NCBI GenBank assembly: GCA_963281255.1
Contig: OY725501.1
Coordinates: forward strand, 124,001-188,000
Source of the DNA: Aphrocallistes beatrix
Lineage: Eukaryota; Porifera; Hexactinellida; Sceptrulophora; Aphrocallistidae
Length of the DNA stretch: 64,000 nt
Direction of reading: 5' to 3'
Under the pieces are notes generated by a model, which was given only the letters and a program-made list of their open reading frames with translations, did no database searches and was not told the origin of the DNA. Position 1 is the first letter of the stretch; every line of letters begins with the position of its first letter. Position numbers and translations under genes: made by a program. This document shows, in pieces, positions 1-13,100 of the stretch.

Positions 1-44
1 AGTGCTAATACTCATAACATCACCCCCTTTACAAACGGGGGTTC

Positions 45-3000
45 TTATGTATACCCCGACTCTACGTCCGAATCCCCGGTGCTTGCGGAATCTCGTCGGT
101 CTCCCCCCCATGGTACCACATATTCCTTGAAGCGCTGTGGAGGTCTTCTATCCCTCTCCGGGTATCTCCGCTCGGGACTGGCGATTTCGTTGCTCTCATC
201 GACTGTTTCTCCTTCCATCCCCGAAGCTTGTTGTTCCCCTTCGTCGAATTCGTAACTTGTCCCGGGTTGGTTTGCCTTTTGGAGTTGTGCTTCCAGGGCG
301 GCCCCTCGAGATGTGGCTTGGATCAGCGAAGGTCCCGGCCCCTCGTACCGCTTCACGTGGTCAAGGTGCACCCATTTGTCCCTACGTGTCAGGCGCAGTT
401 TCACGTTCGGTCCTTTTCTTTCCAGGACGTCGAAGGGACCGTCGAACCTAGGAGATAAGGAGTCCTTAGCTTGGTTGCGCTTTATCATGACTCGGTCTCC
501 TTTACTCGTATCAGACGCCGTTCTGCTAGTATTGTAGCGGTTCCTCGCGCTACGCAGGTTGGCCTCGATATTTTCTCTCGCGATGTCTCTTAGCTCTGCC
601 CTCTTCTGCTTGAGCTTTGCCAAGTACTCTCCGTGAGTGTTGCTCTCTTCTTCCTTGAGGTGCTTGCACCATGAATCTAGGGGAGACAATGGCTCTCTGC
701 CAAATGTGAGAAGGTGCGGCGACAGGCGGGTGGTGGCATTTTCCATACTATTCATCTGAAAACTCACTTCTGTTAACAGCATCGGCCAAGATCCCTTCTC
801 GAGATGACGGTCCATTTGCAGGCATCGAATCACTTGCTTCACCAGGCCGATGTTTCTTTCCGCCATCCCGTCGCATTGCGGGTGGTATGGCGTATGTCTC
901 TTTTCGATCCCGGCCTTCTCGCAAAACTCCCTAAAGGTCCTACCGTCGAGATTGGCCCCCTGGTCCGTGAGGACTATTCTCGGCATACCGTGCCCTCGAT
1001 ATACCCACCCCATCTGGAATGCGTCAAGAATGGTGTCCGTTTCTTGGTCTTTGAGTGGTCGGAGCTCCACGTATCGAGTGAACAGGTCGACCATCAGGAG
1101 TACGTACCTGTAACCTCCGTTTGGATCGTCCGACCATGGGAGGGTCCCAACGTCCATGGCTACTGCCTCCCCCGGTACACCGCTACCGATAGACATTGTG
1201 CACAGGGGTTCGCGACCAGAGGTCTTGTATTTTGCTCTTTGACAGGCCACGCAGCCTCGACAACACCTAATGACGTCCCGTCTCATTTTCGGCCAAAAGA
1301 AGTTCTTCCTCAGCGTCCGCAATGTGCTGGTCTGCCCAAAGTGGTGTTGGGCATGAGTGACCTCTGTTGTCTCCTGACGTAGGTGCTTGGGGGTCACAAT
1401 CCTATCCTCAAAGAATAGATTCCCCTCGATGCATTTAAGCCTGTCAGATACATTCTTCAGCTGTCCGCTCATTACTCTCCCCTTACGTGACAGCTCCGTT
1501 AGTGCTCGAGCAATGACGCCATCTTCCTTTTGTTCCATTGCAATCCTCTCGAATAGGCGCTTCTCCTTTTCGACGGTATATATTCTGTCCTCGAAGTTGT
1601 CCTCCTGATTGACCGTATCATCATAGGAGACCCCCGGGTTGCGACTTAGGTAATCCGCCACCAGATTCTCCCGGCCCGGTCTGAACTCGATCCTGAAGGG
1701 AAGTTCCTGCAACTCCATCAGCCATCTAGCGAAAGTGTGTTTGGGATCTTTCTGCTCTTTCAACCATTTAAGAGGACAGTGATCCGTAAGCAAGACGATA
1801 CCACGCGCCCCTTTGAGGTACACCGACCACTTGCGTGTTGCCGCCGCGAGGGCCCACGCTTCGAGCTGACCGGCGGAGTAGTTCTGTTGGGAAGGGCTTA
1901 AGGAGGAGAAAAACTGTACTGGTCTCAACTTTCCCGTATCGCCGTCTAGCTGTGACAATACCGCTGCAACTCCGGTCGAGCTAGCGTCTGCTTCCATATA
2001 GAACTCTCCCTTCCAGTCCGGGTGCGACAAAGAGACGGGTTCCCTCACCAGGCACGTCCGCAGATGGTCGAAAGCCAATTGGCATCCTTTGTCCCATTGC
2101 CACCGTCTCCCCTTCTTCAGTAGACCGTATAGTGGCTCTGCGACTTGAGACAGATTCTTGATGTAACACCTATAATAGTTAACGGTCCCAATAAATCTCT
2201 GGAGCTCTGCCACTGACCTCGGCTCGGGGAAGGATTCTAACTTGTGAAGGTATTCCGGACTGGGCCCCCTTCCTTCTGCAAATCTCAAACTTCCGTCTCG
2301 TTTCTTGACTAGGACCACATTGGTCGCCCATGGAGATTTACTCGGTTGACATATTGGAGGATCTGCGGATAGCATTTCACACAGCTGTCGGGAGATCTCG
2401 GACTCCCAGTTCGGGGGGACCCTTCTAGGTCTCGATTTCTGAGGCGGTGAGTCTCCAGTGAGTATTGAGTGGTGCTCGTTGAGTTTGCATCTAGCCGGGC
2501 GCCTGTGGTCTCTGACAAATACACCGGCGAATTCGCGTATTAATTCGTTCAGTCCCGATTGTTCGGTTTCGAGTAGGTCTCCTGAAGCACTTGGTTCGTC
2601 CTCCCTTTCTCCTACCACCTCAATCTCTTCCTCTTGCTTAGCGACTACCGCTCTTGCTAAGGGGGTGGCCCCCATTAAGGCGGTTTTAGCGGGGATCCAC
2701 GACCGTCCCAACTTTACCCGGCCATTTTCCCAGTCGAATATGACCTGCCCCCGTTGGCCCATGAACCTCCTTCCGAGCAGTAGCGTCGGTTGGTTACTAT
2801 CAATGATACTAATACGCTCGAAGACTGGGTCCAGCTCGTCGACTTTGACCGGGAAGTCCACGTATCCGGTCACCCTGACGGGATTGCTGCACAAGCCATA
2901 CACCTTACCTGGGGCTGGCTTGATAAGGTGTTCCAAATCGAGCTGTCGCGCAGTACCCAGGTCCATGACGCTCGGCTTTGCTCCTGTATCGAGCATGGCT

Positions 3001-3884
3001 GCTACCTTGTGCGACCCAATGCTCACTTCGATCGTGACCGCGTCTTCTTGCGTAGACGCCTGGTAAATTCTCTGTTTGCCGGTAAAAACTGACTTTGTAC
3101 CACCTCCTCTGTTTCCTCCTCTGCGAGGGCATGTGGCTGGTCTGTGTCCCGCTTCCCCGCATGTTGAACAAAATCTGTAGCGGACTAGGTGGTCTGATGA
3201 TCCGCATGAATAGCACCTCAGATCCCTTCGGGGTACTCTCCGTGCTTGGTTTTGGGGGCGGACAAGCTGGACTTTATGCGGTACGGCCTCGTCTCCGCTA
3301 GACTCCTCGCTTGTCTTCTCTGCTTCACCTGCGGTTGACACACTGGCTACGTGGAGCATGCGGACCCCTCTTTCCAGTGCTAGACCCTTCTCTGTGAATG
3401 TTTTTCGCAGTTGGATGCAGAACTGGAGTGCGTCGTCTACAGAAAGGGTATTCTCCTTGGGTTTGACCCATTCTTTGAGCTTCTGCTGGACCTCACCGGG
3501 AACTTGCGATACCATGAAGACGCACGTAGCTCTTGCTGCCAGCCCCGCTCTCACTCCCTCTTCCAAGTAACGCGCGAAGAAGTCTTGCACTGGTTCACCA
3601 GGCCCCCAGGTCATTTGACGGAATTTCGCTGCCGCTTCGAACTCGTCTTCTTCTGGATCAAGACGCTCTTTCAAATAAGCGAAAGCTTCCTCCAGCGAGT
3701 CTTTCGCGACGGCTCCTAGAACCACCTTTTCTTCTAGTCTACCCCTCTTGACGTATGCAGGCAGTAATTTCACTGCAGCCTTTTGATCCAGCGACGAGAC
3801 CGAGGCCACAAATAGAGGTTGCCAAGCCGCGATGGTTTGCCCCTCTCGTAGTGTAGGAATCGCCACTGTTAGGGGAGTCGCCAT
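45..3884 (-). pseudogene. Gag-Pol polyprotein with deleted reverse-transcriptase core
   Basis: About 1279 codons from the ATG at 3882-3884, which begins MATPLT. The frame stays open to 4112, but that extension lies in the 33-bp repeats and is an artefact of their length being a multiple of three. Visible parts: a gag-like region; a zinc knuckle region with one canonical CX2CX4HX4C box preceded by a degenerate one; an aspartic protease site (LDTGA); the RT entry segment (VLVKKRDGSLRF); RNase H; and an integrase with its HHCC zinc-binding segment and the D, D and E catalytic positions in MDVG, LTDQG and AERN contexts. Between DGSLRF and AEGRGPSP (near 2280) the frame jumps from RT finger motifs to the end of the RT domain. 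The YxDD catalytic box and roughly 130 residues are absent without a frameshift. The copy cannot make an active RT on its own; protease and integrase motifs look intact. Confidence 0.88.
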
Positions 3885-3940
3885 AGTTTGATACGTTTGG
3901 TATTTATGTTGAGAGACTGGAACTGTTCTGTCACGAAAAT

Positions 3941-4160
3941 TTTGGTCCGGGGGGACCAAATTTTTCATGGAAAATTGGTCCTCTCCTGAAAATTTTGGTC
4001 CTACTATGGACCAATTTTCCATGGAAATTTGGTCCGGGGGGACCATTTTTTTCAGGGAATATTGGTCCAGGGGGACCATCTTTTTCAGGGAATATTGGTC
4101 CGGGGGGACCATCTTTTTCAGGGAATATTGGTCCGGGGACCATTTCTTTCAGAAAAAAAT
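3941..4160. repeat. 33-bp minisatellite upstream of gag
   Basis: About six to seven imperfect copies of a ~33-bp unit. Each has a short near-palindrome (GGTCC-gggg-GGACC) followed by a second one (TTTTTCATGGAAAATT or TTTTTCAGGGAATATT). The three copies between about 4030 and 4130 are nearly identical and the outer copies are diverged or truncated, as expected for an array growing by slippage or unequal exchange. The array lies in the leader region just upstream of the gag start. Similar GGACsAAATTTCC words recur at 42065-42118 and 49282-49471. Confidence 0.85.
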
Positions 4161-4407
4161 TGTCTGGAAGACTTATTCTTTCATGGAAAATTAGATTATA
4201 TCAATCATTTGACACCCTCGATTTTTATACTTTTAATTGTCGAAGTTGTTTGACCCCCGACTGACAATTCATATTTAGTATTCAATACATTAGATGGACA
4301 ATACTCAGGCGTTCAAGATTCCTGAATATATTTATCCTCAATTGCATACTAATACTGATTGTTATGGATTTGTTATATCACAGTATGATACTAAGAAGTA
4401 ACTAATT

Positions 4408-5449
4408 CTAGAAAATTATGACATCAGAACAAGGTTATTACAGCTGCCAAGCAGGAAATCTAGGAAGTTATAATGCAGCTATATTCAATCTTGACAATAC
4501 TATTGGTGAGTTTATCGGAGTTATTCAATACTATCGACTCGTTATTGGATTTATTATTCCACATGCATTGACACGTATTTATTATAATTTAGTGGTAACA
4601 GCATTTACTAGGAATTATTATGTGAAAGGAATTGATCCCTCTGACATTCTACTACTCTGTGATCTCAACAATCCTTATATTCCTCTGAAAGATGTTCGTA
4701 TGACCACACAACAACCTGCGACCTACAACAATCCGATAGTTCTGAACGATCTGAATCAATTTGATAATTTTCTTCTTTGTGCACAGGGAACTTCTAATCA
4801 ATTATTATCTTCATTGTCAGTGATAGGTTATTACTTAGATGCGTAAATAGAAGTTAATCAGAACAGTTATAGACTTTCACACCTTTCTTATTCCAATTTA
4901 GAACCAGTATTCACTTCAAATTACAGTGAACACAAACATACACAGTATTAAGCCCTAGTAATATTGACCTGAATATTCCCCTCTTCTCCACACAAGTACA
5001 GTTGACGACCAATCTAGGATCTGGAACCTGGCACACACCTCTTTCCACCGTAACTAATACGACGCATACAATTCAGACCTTCACACTGACATCTCAGGGG
5101 GGATACACTTTCAGTACTAATCGGACTTGGAATGGGGATGATCGACAGATTTTCATGATCGATATAGCAGCCATCGGTTTGTTAATTTATTCATTTTGTG
5201 CAAATTCAAACACCTTTTACTAGTATGTTACATATCAGGGACACCATTTGCAATAGAGAATTCTGCAGGAGAATATGATGTGATAGCAAATAATGAGATA
5301 TTCTACTCTGATACTAAATTAGTTTGTTTAACTGACTCTAACACTGCAGTGAGTTAGTTCTATCAAGCATCCACTCTAGCAACCCCAAGAACAGCTGTAC
5401 CATCTAATAATATCAGAATAATTTCATTGGTGTGTGCGACTAGTGACAC
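4408..5449 (+). pseudogene. Broken Ig-array receptor fragment (A-B-C-A exons)
   Basis: Four Ig-type exon remnants in sense order: the end of an A exon (GYYSCQAGN, donor near 4505), a B exon (from about 4585 to 4829, YYVKGIDPSDILLLCD), a C exon (about 4902-5173, matching R1 exon C4 almost residue for residue) and the first part of an A exon (from about 5236, like R1 exon A4). The C exon has in-frame stops in its first third, and the second A exon has a TAG where its tryptophan codon should be (near 5355). No signal peptide exon lies upstream; the retroelement is there instead. It ends at a junction at 5449 with a fragment in the opposite orientation. It is not expected to make protein. Confidence 0.8.
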
Positions 5450-6892
5450 CGAGAAAAGCGGTATTGTTAGTGTGATTATATCTGGACTCAAAGAATCGTA
5501 TTTTGTAGCTTGGAATCCGTCATAACTAAGCGTAAATGAAGGCTCTAGAATGAGGAAGTATAAGTGTAAATAGAAAATATAGATATTTGCTACTTCTGAC
5601 TCGTTCTTACCATAAACTGTAAGTATGATATCTAGTGAATCATTGAAAACTTTATTAAGACTCGAGAAAGTTACTGCTTCACTAGCATTGAAATTGTTTA
5701 GTTTGATGGGATTGGTATAATTTACTCCAGAATATCCCCACATGACGTAATCCAGTGGAATGACTGGATTGTCAAAATCACAGAGGAGACGAATATCAGA
5801 AGGATCAATTCCTTTTATGTAATAGTGTGGCATTCCAGACATTTCAGTTGTTACAACTAAAAGCAAATTTAATTTTTGGAAAAATATTAAAATATCATTA
5901 AATCCGATAAATAAACTCACTGATGGTATTAGCAGGATTGTAAATTTTCACATCTGTAATACCTCGGCATTGACTCTAGAACGTTCAATACACTTACTCC
6001 TGTATTAGCATTCCAACTACTTGTAGAAGTGATATTTAGTGCGTCAGCTATCTGAGTTGGTCTATATATCCATTGTATTCGCTGAGAAGTGTTACTAGTG
6101 AGACACGTTAGAGTTGTATGATTGTAGAATATTTCATTATTGGGTACTGAAAGGTAGTTTCCATTATTTCTGAAATGCTGAAGTTCTGAAATGCTTAATA
6201 CTAAAATTAAGCCAGAATAATTAACAAATTCAATGCAAAATTATTCTAGAATAATAAACTCATTCTTACAATTGCGTTGGTAGATATTGGTAGATAAAAT
6301 AATCTGTATTGCAAAGACTTCAACTTTGTCCAAGTTTGTCACATAAAATATATACAATCCAGCATGATTAGTAGCGAATACTGGAAATATAATGCTATCT
6401 GAGGTAACTTCAGTATTGTCAGGTCTCCTCCACTTCCCCATCAGGTTAGTTTGTAGTGTGACATTCCGACTCAGCACTCTAACACTAGCTGTGTTAGTGC
6501 TAGGAGGTAGGAGTGTGTGTGTGTTGTAGTATTGTCAGCTGTTAATGTGATGACAGGATGTCCTGTATGCAAAAGAATATGATAAACCATCAATCAGTAT
6601 AAGCAATTGTTAATTAAGCTTACAATCAGCTCAAGCTTACCTTGAACATAGAGATTCGCTGTCAAGATCTTATCAGACGAAGTAATGTAAACACAGTTTA
6701 TCTTTGATTGTGGACTATTAAAGTGACCTCCAAAATGTAAAATGTTCAGAAGATTGCCAAAAGGCAAACCATCATCACCAAAGATATATACACTTATCAG
6801 GTCTCTGGTTTCATTTTTAGGATCACACAGTACCCAAGTATCATTACTGTCGATTCCTGCTGTGTAGATGTAAGATATCCCAGATTGCAACG
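5450..6892 (-). pseudogene. Broken Ig-array receptor fragment (B-C-A-B-C exons)
   Basis: Minus-strand Ig exon relics downstream of R1, in the same orientation. They are a B exon (6892-6641, very close to R1 exon B1), a C exon (about 6562-6260), an A exon (about 6170-5932), a B exon (about 5880-5630) and the start of a C exon (about 5560-5450, like R1 C5). The first C exon has an expanded AC dinucleotide run (near 6512-6525) that is 2 bp longer than its R1 counterpart and shifts the frame. The A exon runs into a stop, and the second B exon has lost its second cysteine. No transmembrane or phosphatase exon follows. It is probably the remains of a tandem copy of R1. Confidence 0.8.
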
Positions 6893-7145
6893 CTAATAGA
6901 ATATAAATGGGAAGTTTAGTTTAACCAAATTGTTCAAATGAGCAAAATAATTGCATTATAATCTCAAAACATTTGTCCAATCATATGATGGTTACAAAAG
7001 CAATGAATCACTAACTATACTTGGGAATTAAGTCACAATACTGTAAATATCAAACTAGTTCTAACTATAATAAGCATTGATAAATCTATAAACACAATAG
7101 GTAGTTGTTAATTATCATAGAAGAAGAGGCGTTCTTCACTGTCCT

Positions 7146-10100
7146 TTAGGTTGAAGAGCAGTATTCATTCATTACTGCAAAACAGGAACAGAAATGGGTC
7201 TAGAGAAAAAATAGTTATTTAATTCGTAATATTTAAAACTTAGTTATTGATACATGAATGTTAGAAATAATTCTTACCAAAGTTGGCACAAAGTTCATTC
7301 TTTCTCTCCTAAGACGTTTGATAGTATGGAATATGTCGATTTGTCCTTTCTTCTTCATCTCTTGTATGCACTGGTAAACTGTGTAAATAATACCAGTCTT
7401 CCCGATGCCATCTTGACAATGTATTACTATTGTGTTATTGGGGTTTGCTTGCCTATACTCAATGATTAATTGAAGAAGGATAATGATTGATTGGAAATCT
7501 GTGCTTTCACCCTTTTCATTCCAAGCTGTGGAAATTACTTGCATAAAAGTCCGCTCCGACTGTTCGGAATTATTCTTAAGTAGGATTTCTTGTTTTATTA
7601 ATGCTATGGACTTTTCAGAATTAGTTACAGAGACTTCAAAAGGAGGTACGTTCAAAGAGACTCCGTTATTAGGCCAATAAGCTTTTCGATCAGACATGTT
7701 TCCAAGTATTTCAGACTTTTCTTCCGAAGTTGCTAGCATAACAACTAACACTGCTTCAGTTTGGTACACCATTTGGAAGAAATCCACAAGAGTATTTGCA
7801 TCTGGATGTATGGTAGTTATGAATTGAATACCTTCATGGTAACTGGCATTTATATAATCACACGGAAAGAAAGGAGAAGTGATTGCAACTCGATTGTAAT
7901 CAAATGGCACTATCTCCCCACTAGGGTTTTTGTCAGGGTTATTATCAGCAACATCAGTCGATAAATAGAAGGACTTCTTGCATTGGTAGTCAAGTTCTGA
8001 GAATTGTTGATAAAACACAGATACATATCCTTCTTGATCACTTTCTAGATAGCTGTTATAGGTATTCGTAAAGCCTTCAGCTGGAATGGACGTCTTTCCA
8101 AGCAAGAGTTCCAGGACAGCAAGATATATGAACTTGTATTGACAAAAGGTTTGCACCATATGTGGACGATGCTCTCTCATCTCGTTTACAACCTGATAAA
8201 TTGAGATTGGCTTCATTTGGCTTATGGCAGATCGAAGGTTGAATAACGTTATAAAGGTCCCAGTTCGACCTACACCAGCTGAACAATGGACAAGAATGGG
8301 AGCTTTGCTGGGCATCATGGTATCTTGAACTGTTCCAACAAAGAATAATAATTCATCATACAAGGTTGGGACATCATGATCTGGCCATGCTGTGAAATGG
8401 AAGTGCTTTATCTGTAAATGTTCCTCGTTGCATTCAACTTCGAACATCCGCGTTATGCTACCATTATCAAAATCAGTTCGTGTGTTTGTAAGTTTGTAAG
8501 GTCCATACTCAACCTGTTCCCCATTATTTGAAGGGAAATAAGCTTCACACTTCCTCTTCTCACCTTCTATCAAATTGGTCACCATCACAATATTGACGAT
8601 ATTCTGTTCAAAAATCATTCGCCAGAAGTCTTTTAAGGTTTTCTCTTTGGGACCTTGAGATGCAATGAAATGCTGTGGAACATACAGACCAGGGATATGG
8701 TTAGCATTAATGTAGTCTGACTGTTCATCTTCCCCTTTCTCTTTTAGGACAACTCGTGACTTATCATAAGGGTATATGAACTTGTATTTATTCTTAGGCT
8801 TGTTACTTTGTATTTGGGCTTTATCACAAGTATATCGGAACGCATCACCTCCTAGGCTATCATACTCTTCTTCGAGCGTCTTTTCTTTCTCCCAAAGCTG
8901 ATCAACATGTTTTTTAAACATGTCCAGTGGTATTGACTTTTGTCGTTGATCACTGTAGTCTGTGATATTATACTGACTTTTTTCTCCTCGCATTTTTGAG
9001 TATGGTTCAGGAATTTGTGGTTTTGTCATCATTGATTCTGTATCATGATGGTTATAACTAAAATCATTCTGTTGAGTGCCGCATGTTATATGCTTATATT
9101 CTTTACCATTTAGCATATATGCAGGATTTGAAACTGAGTCACCTTCTTCCAAATTTGTAATCACATAATTTTTTGTTTTCCTCATTTTGAAGATAATGAT
9201 GATTAAAAACAGTGTAATTGCTATCGCGACGAGCACGAACATTAGGAACATTAAAGCTGGGATGATTGTCTCTAGGGGGCTACCACCTTGTGACATTGAT
9301 TGTGTGATTACAACAGACTTGTTAGAGGTCTCCAGAGTGTAAGCGTAAGATAATGTGACATATACTGTGTATGTTCGTCCAGAAATGAGGTTTGTAAGGT
9401 TAAAAGTTGTATCTGTAGTTGTCATTTTGTAGGATTCACCATTTTCTGTGTATGAAATAGTAAGTGTCTGATTAGCTTCGTTAGGAAGAACTGTTTCGAG
9501 TTCCCAAAACAAAGTGATAGGTCTAATATTGATATCGCTATGCTTGAGTGAGATTATACTCTGTCTTTTAAAACCTAAGCAAAGAATATATTAATGTCAT
9601 GGGAGTAAGCGTAATCGATCATTAATTAAAGTCTTTAAACTCTACCTGTGACTGTGAGCATGAATCCAGCAGTTGAATAGGTAACATCAGCACTAGTCTT
9701 TCTTCTCAGTGAGTAGAGTCCTTGATTTTCTATCCTCAATACATCTATGACATACTCTGTGTCTGAAATGGAATAGTCTACAAATGAGTCTCTTTCCATC
9801 AACCACTCACACATACTAGTGTCACATGTTAGTTTTATGTTCTCTGTTAAAATTGGAATATCAATTGTTTGTGAATGTGGAAAGTTTGCATTATTCACAT
9901 CAGTGGAAAGAACTTCCAATATTCCATTATACTCAAGCTTGGTAAATGCTGTATCTATATGAAACATTTTCAAAACTCACACTGTACTTGTTAATTTTAA
10001 TGTCATCGCAGAATTTTTATCCATTAAAATAATACGTATATCTAATTCTTAATTATTTTTTTAAAGTTACTCTATAAAGTTGTTATGATTAACCTAAATA

Positions 10101-13100
10101 TCTAACATTCTTTGTCGCTTTTACATAGAAAATCCCTTTACATATCCTATAGTTATATACTTAAAGAATGGAATTCATGACTCCTTATCCCGTACCTTTC
10201 ATATTCAAATTTAAACTTCCAACAACTGTGATAGGACTTTGTCTATAGAAGCAACTGAATGTGTAAGCTCCTGATCCTAGCTGTGCAAACACATCACTGA
10301 TATCTATATTGTTGTAGAATTCCAATATAGTGTCTGTATCTCCATTTTTAACTCTATCCGTTGTCCAGTGAATTGAAAATAAGCTGATATTTGGATTATG
10401 ATAGAATAGAGTTAAAGAGTCTCCTTTGATATATGTCATATTATCATCTCCGTCTAAATCCTCATTTGATACTACAATACAAAATCGCAAATTAAGAATT
10501 TTTTAGAATAAATTCCTATTGAAAGTGGATTGTTAGATTACGCTAGATTGTGAGTACAAATGCACTATCGTAGTACATCAACATGTCATAATTAGTGCCG
10601 AATTATAGAAATTTTAACAAAGATTATGCAACTTACGTATTTGAGTGCCATCAGCTAATACAAGTACCCATACAGACAATAGCATATTGCCTTGAAGACG
10701 ACACGTATAGATGCCTTCCTTGATAACAGTGATATTGGCTGCTCCTAATTGATCATTATAGTCTCCACTTTTCATTTGAGGTTCTGAGGATGCAGTTTCT
10801 TGATAATACCATTTGATACTACCAGCATTAGTATCCTGATTACTTGCAAAGCAAGCTAGTTCTGTGTTAAGTTCACCAAATGTATTGTTCTGTAAAGCAA
10901 AGTAACCAGTTGTGTTTTTCAATGCTAGTAAAGGTCCTAAATGAAGAAGAATGTCATTCAATGGATTAAAAATTGTAACAATCTTAATAAGAAGTGATGA
11001 AAATTGCATTTACCAAATGCGTTGATTTCAACTGATATTTCCTTATCTTTTCCATCAAGAAAGTTACATCCATAATTATATACACCGATGTGTCTCGAGG
11101 TGAAGAGATTTATTTGAATTGTAGGATAGTTCCCGCTCGAATTAACGACACCACGGCTCCATTCTCCATTCTTAAGATTGATAGACACCTCTATACTCGT
11201 CAGTAGAGGGATCGTGATAGAAGTGAGGTTGGAGAGCGAGAACAGATGTTTTGTATCTGAATATCTTATCGTTATTAGCGGTGAGCCTATAAATAATAAT
11301 TCTTCAAATTATGATTTCCAGAATATAGCTGTAATACTTCTACATTTCTTCATTAAACGAACACTCTATAAGTACCTGCTTTGGGAGCGTTTTCGTAACG
11401 TTTGAATGACTCCCAATTAAATTAATAGAATGCAAATTGCAAACCTGTTGAGGTGATTTGCACGATAAAAATCTTGGCTGATCTTCGATTCCATGTTAGA
11501 GAGGTATTGAATACGTATATGCCTTCAGATCCCTCTGTCAGGTATGGAATTGTGATGTCACTAGAAGCAACTTCACTAGAATTTGGAAAAGTCCAAATTC
11601 CAGATTCAAAATTAGCTGACAATACTATTTGTGTAGAGAAGAGTGGTATTATCAGTGTAATGATATTAGGCCTCAATGTAGTGTATGTTGTAGCATTGAA
11701 TCCATTATAAGTGAGCGTGAATTTAGGATCTAAAACATTTGAATGTCAAAACACTTGTAGGTTAAAACATCAGATGTAGTTGAAATTAAAGCAATTAGTT
11801 ATCATAAATTTTCAACATAATCCGACATGAATATATGCACTGTACGAGACAACTTACTTTCAAAAAAACTAACCTTGAATATATAGATCAGCTGATAATA
11901 TTGTTTTAGACTTCCTGATAGAAAAACAGTTGATCTTGGATGATGTAGTATGGAAAGAATCACTAAATTCATAAATATTCTGAGGATTTCCCAATATTTC
12001 ATCATCAGCATTGAAGATATGTACAGATCTCAGATCACTGCTGTTATTCTTGAGATCACACAGCACCCAAGTATCACTACTGTCGATTCCTACTGTGTAG
12101 TAATAAGACATCCCATTTTGAAGTGCTAATAATATATAATACATAATAGGTTTGCTATGTAGTTAACATTAAATTAATCTGCATAAACAAACTCACTTGT
12201 TGTCTTAGCTGGGTCAAATAATCCAGTGACATAAGTCTCACTATTTCCATTATTAGTAATATCACAAATATAAAATTTTTGTGAAGAGATTGTAGTCGTG
12301 AGGATACTGATACCTTCTGATATCATGTTAGTAATGCTGCCACTTGACACAACAACCATGGGAGAGTTTGAAAAGTCTTGAGAAAACCAACTCACTGCAG
12401 TGTTAGAGTCAGTTAAACAAACTAATTTAGTGTCAGAATAGAAGATTTCATTGTTTTCTTTTGGAATGTAATCTCCTGCAGAATTTTGTACTGCAAATGG
12501 TGTACCTAATTTGATATGTGAATAAAGGTGTCTGGATTTGCTCAAATTCAAAATATACACAAACCTGTAGCTGTTATGTCGAGAATAAAAACCTGTCGAT
12601 CATTACCATCCCAAGTCCGATTAGTACTGAAAGTGTATCTTCCCTGAGATGTCAGTGTGAAGGTCTGAATTGTATGCGTCGTATCAGTTACGGTGGAAAG
12701 AGGTGTGTGCCAGGTTCCAGATCCTAGATTGGTTGTCAACTGTACTTGTGTGGAAAAGAGCTGAATAGTTTGAGAGATGATACTCGGGTTTAATGTTGTA
12801 AATGTCAAGGAAGTAAATCCAGTGTAACTGAGTGTGATCGAAGGTTCTAAACGAAAGTTAAACATAATAATTAGACAAATAAATATAATCACTCAATTAT
12901 CTATCAGCATTTAACTAACCAAATATTGATATTTTAACAGAAGATGTAACAGACGATGCACCTGCTTTGCATGTAAGAGTTAGTTCATTCACAGAATTTA
13001 GTTCATTCAGGATGAGAGGGTTGTTATAGGATGTGTTAGAATCTACCCACTTTATTTCGCCCAAATCAATACTTGAATTTTTCAAATCACACAACAGTAA

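Larger units (their letters stand above)
21..4195 (-). mobile_element. Ty3/Gypsy-type LTR retrotransposon, partial
   Basis: One long minus-strand reading frame carries gag, zinc knuckle, protease, RNase H and integrase in the order gag-PR-RT-RH-IN, which defines the Ty3/Gypsy group. Just after the stop codon the minus strand has a purine run (AAAGGGGGTG, 21-30) like a polypurine tract, followed by TG, the usual first bases of an LTR. The 3' LTR would therefore run off the left edge of the window. I searched upstream of gag for a second copy of the first 22 LTR bases and did not find one, so a 5' LTR is not visible. The element is clearly more GC-rich than the AT-rich receptor cluster beside it, which points to a separate origin. 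Right boundary is approximate and includes the minisatellite. Confidence 0.85.

Noticed and set aside
804..3066. Long plus-strand open frames inside the retroelement
   Set aside because: They are antisense shadows of the minus-strand polyprotein, favoured by its GC-rich codons, and show no domain.
3885..4112. N-terminal extension of the retroelement frame (GPP/VPPDQ repeats)
   Set aside because: The repeat unit is 33 bp, a multiple of three, so the open frame is a by-product of the minisatellite. The gag start at 3882-3884 fits better.
4418..4846. A small intact gene of 142 residues
   Set aside because: The frame joins an A-exon end and a B exon by reading through the intron between them; both are parts of a broken Ig-array gene.
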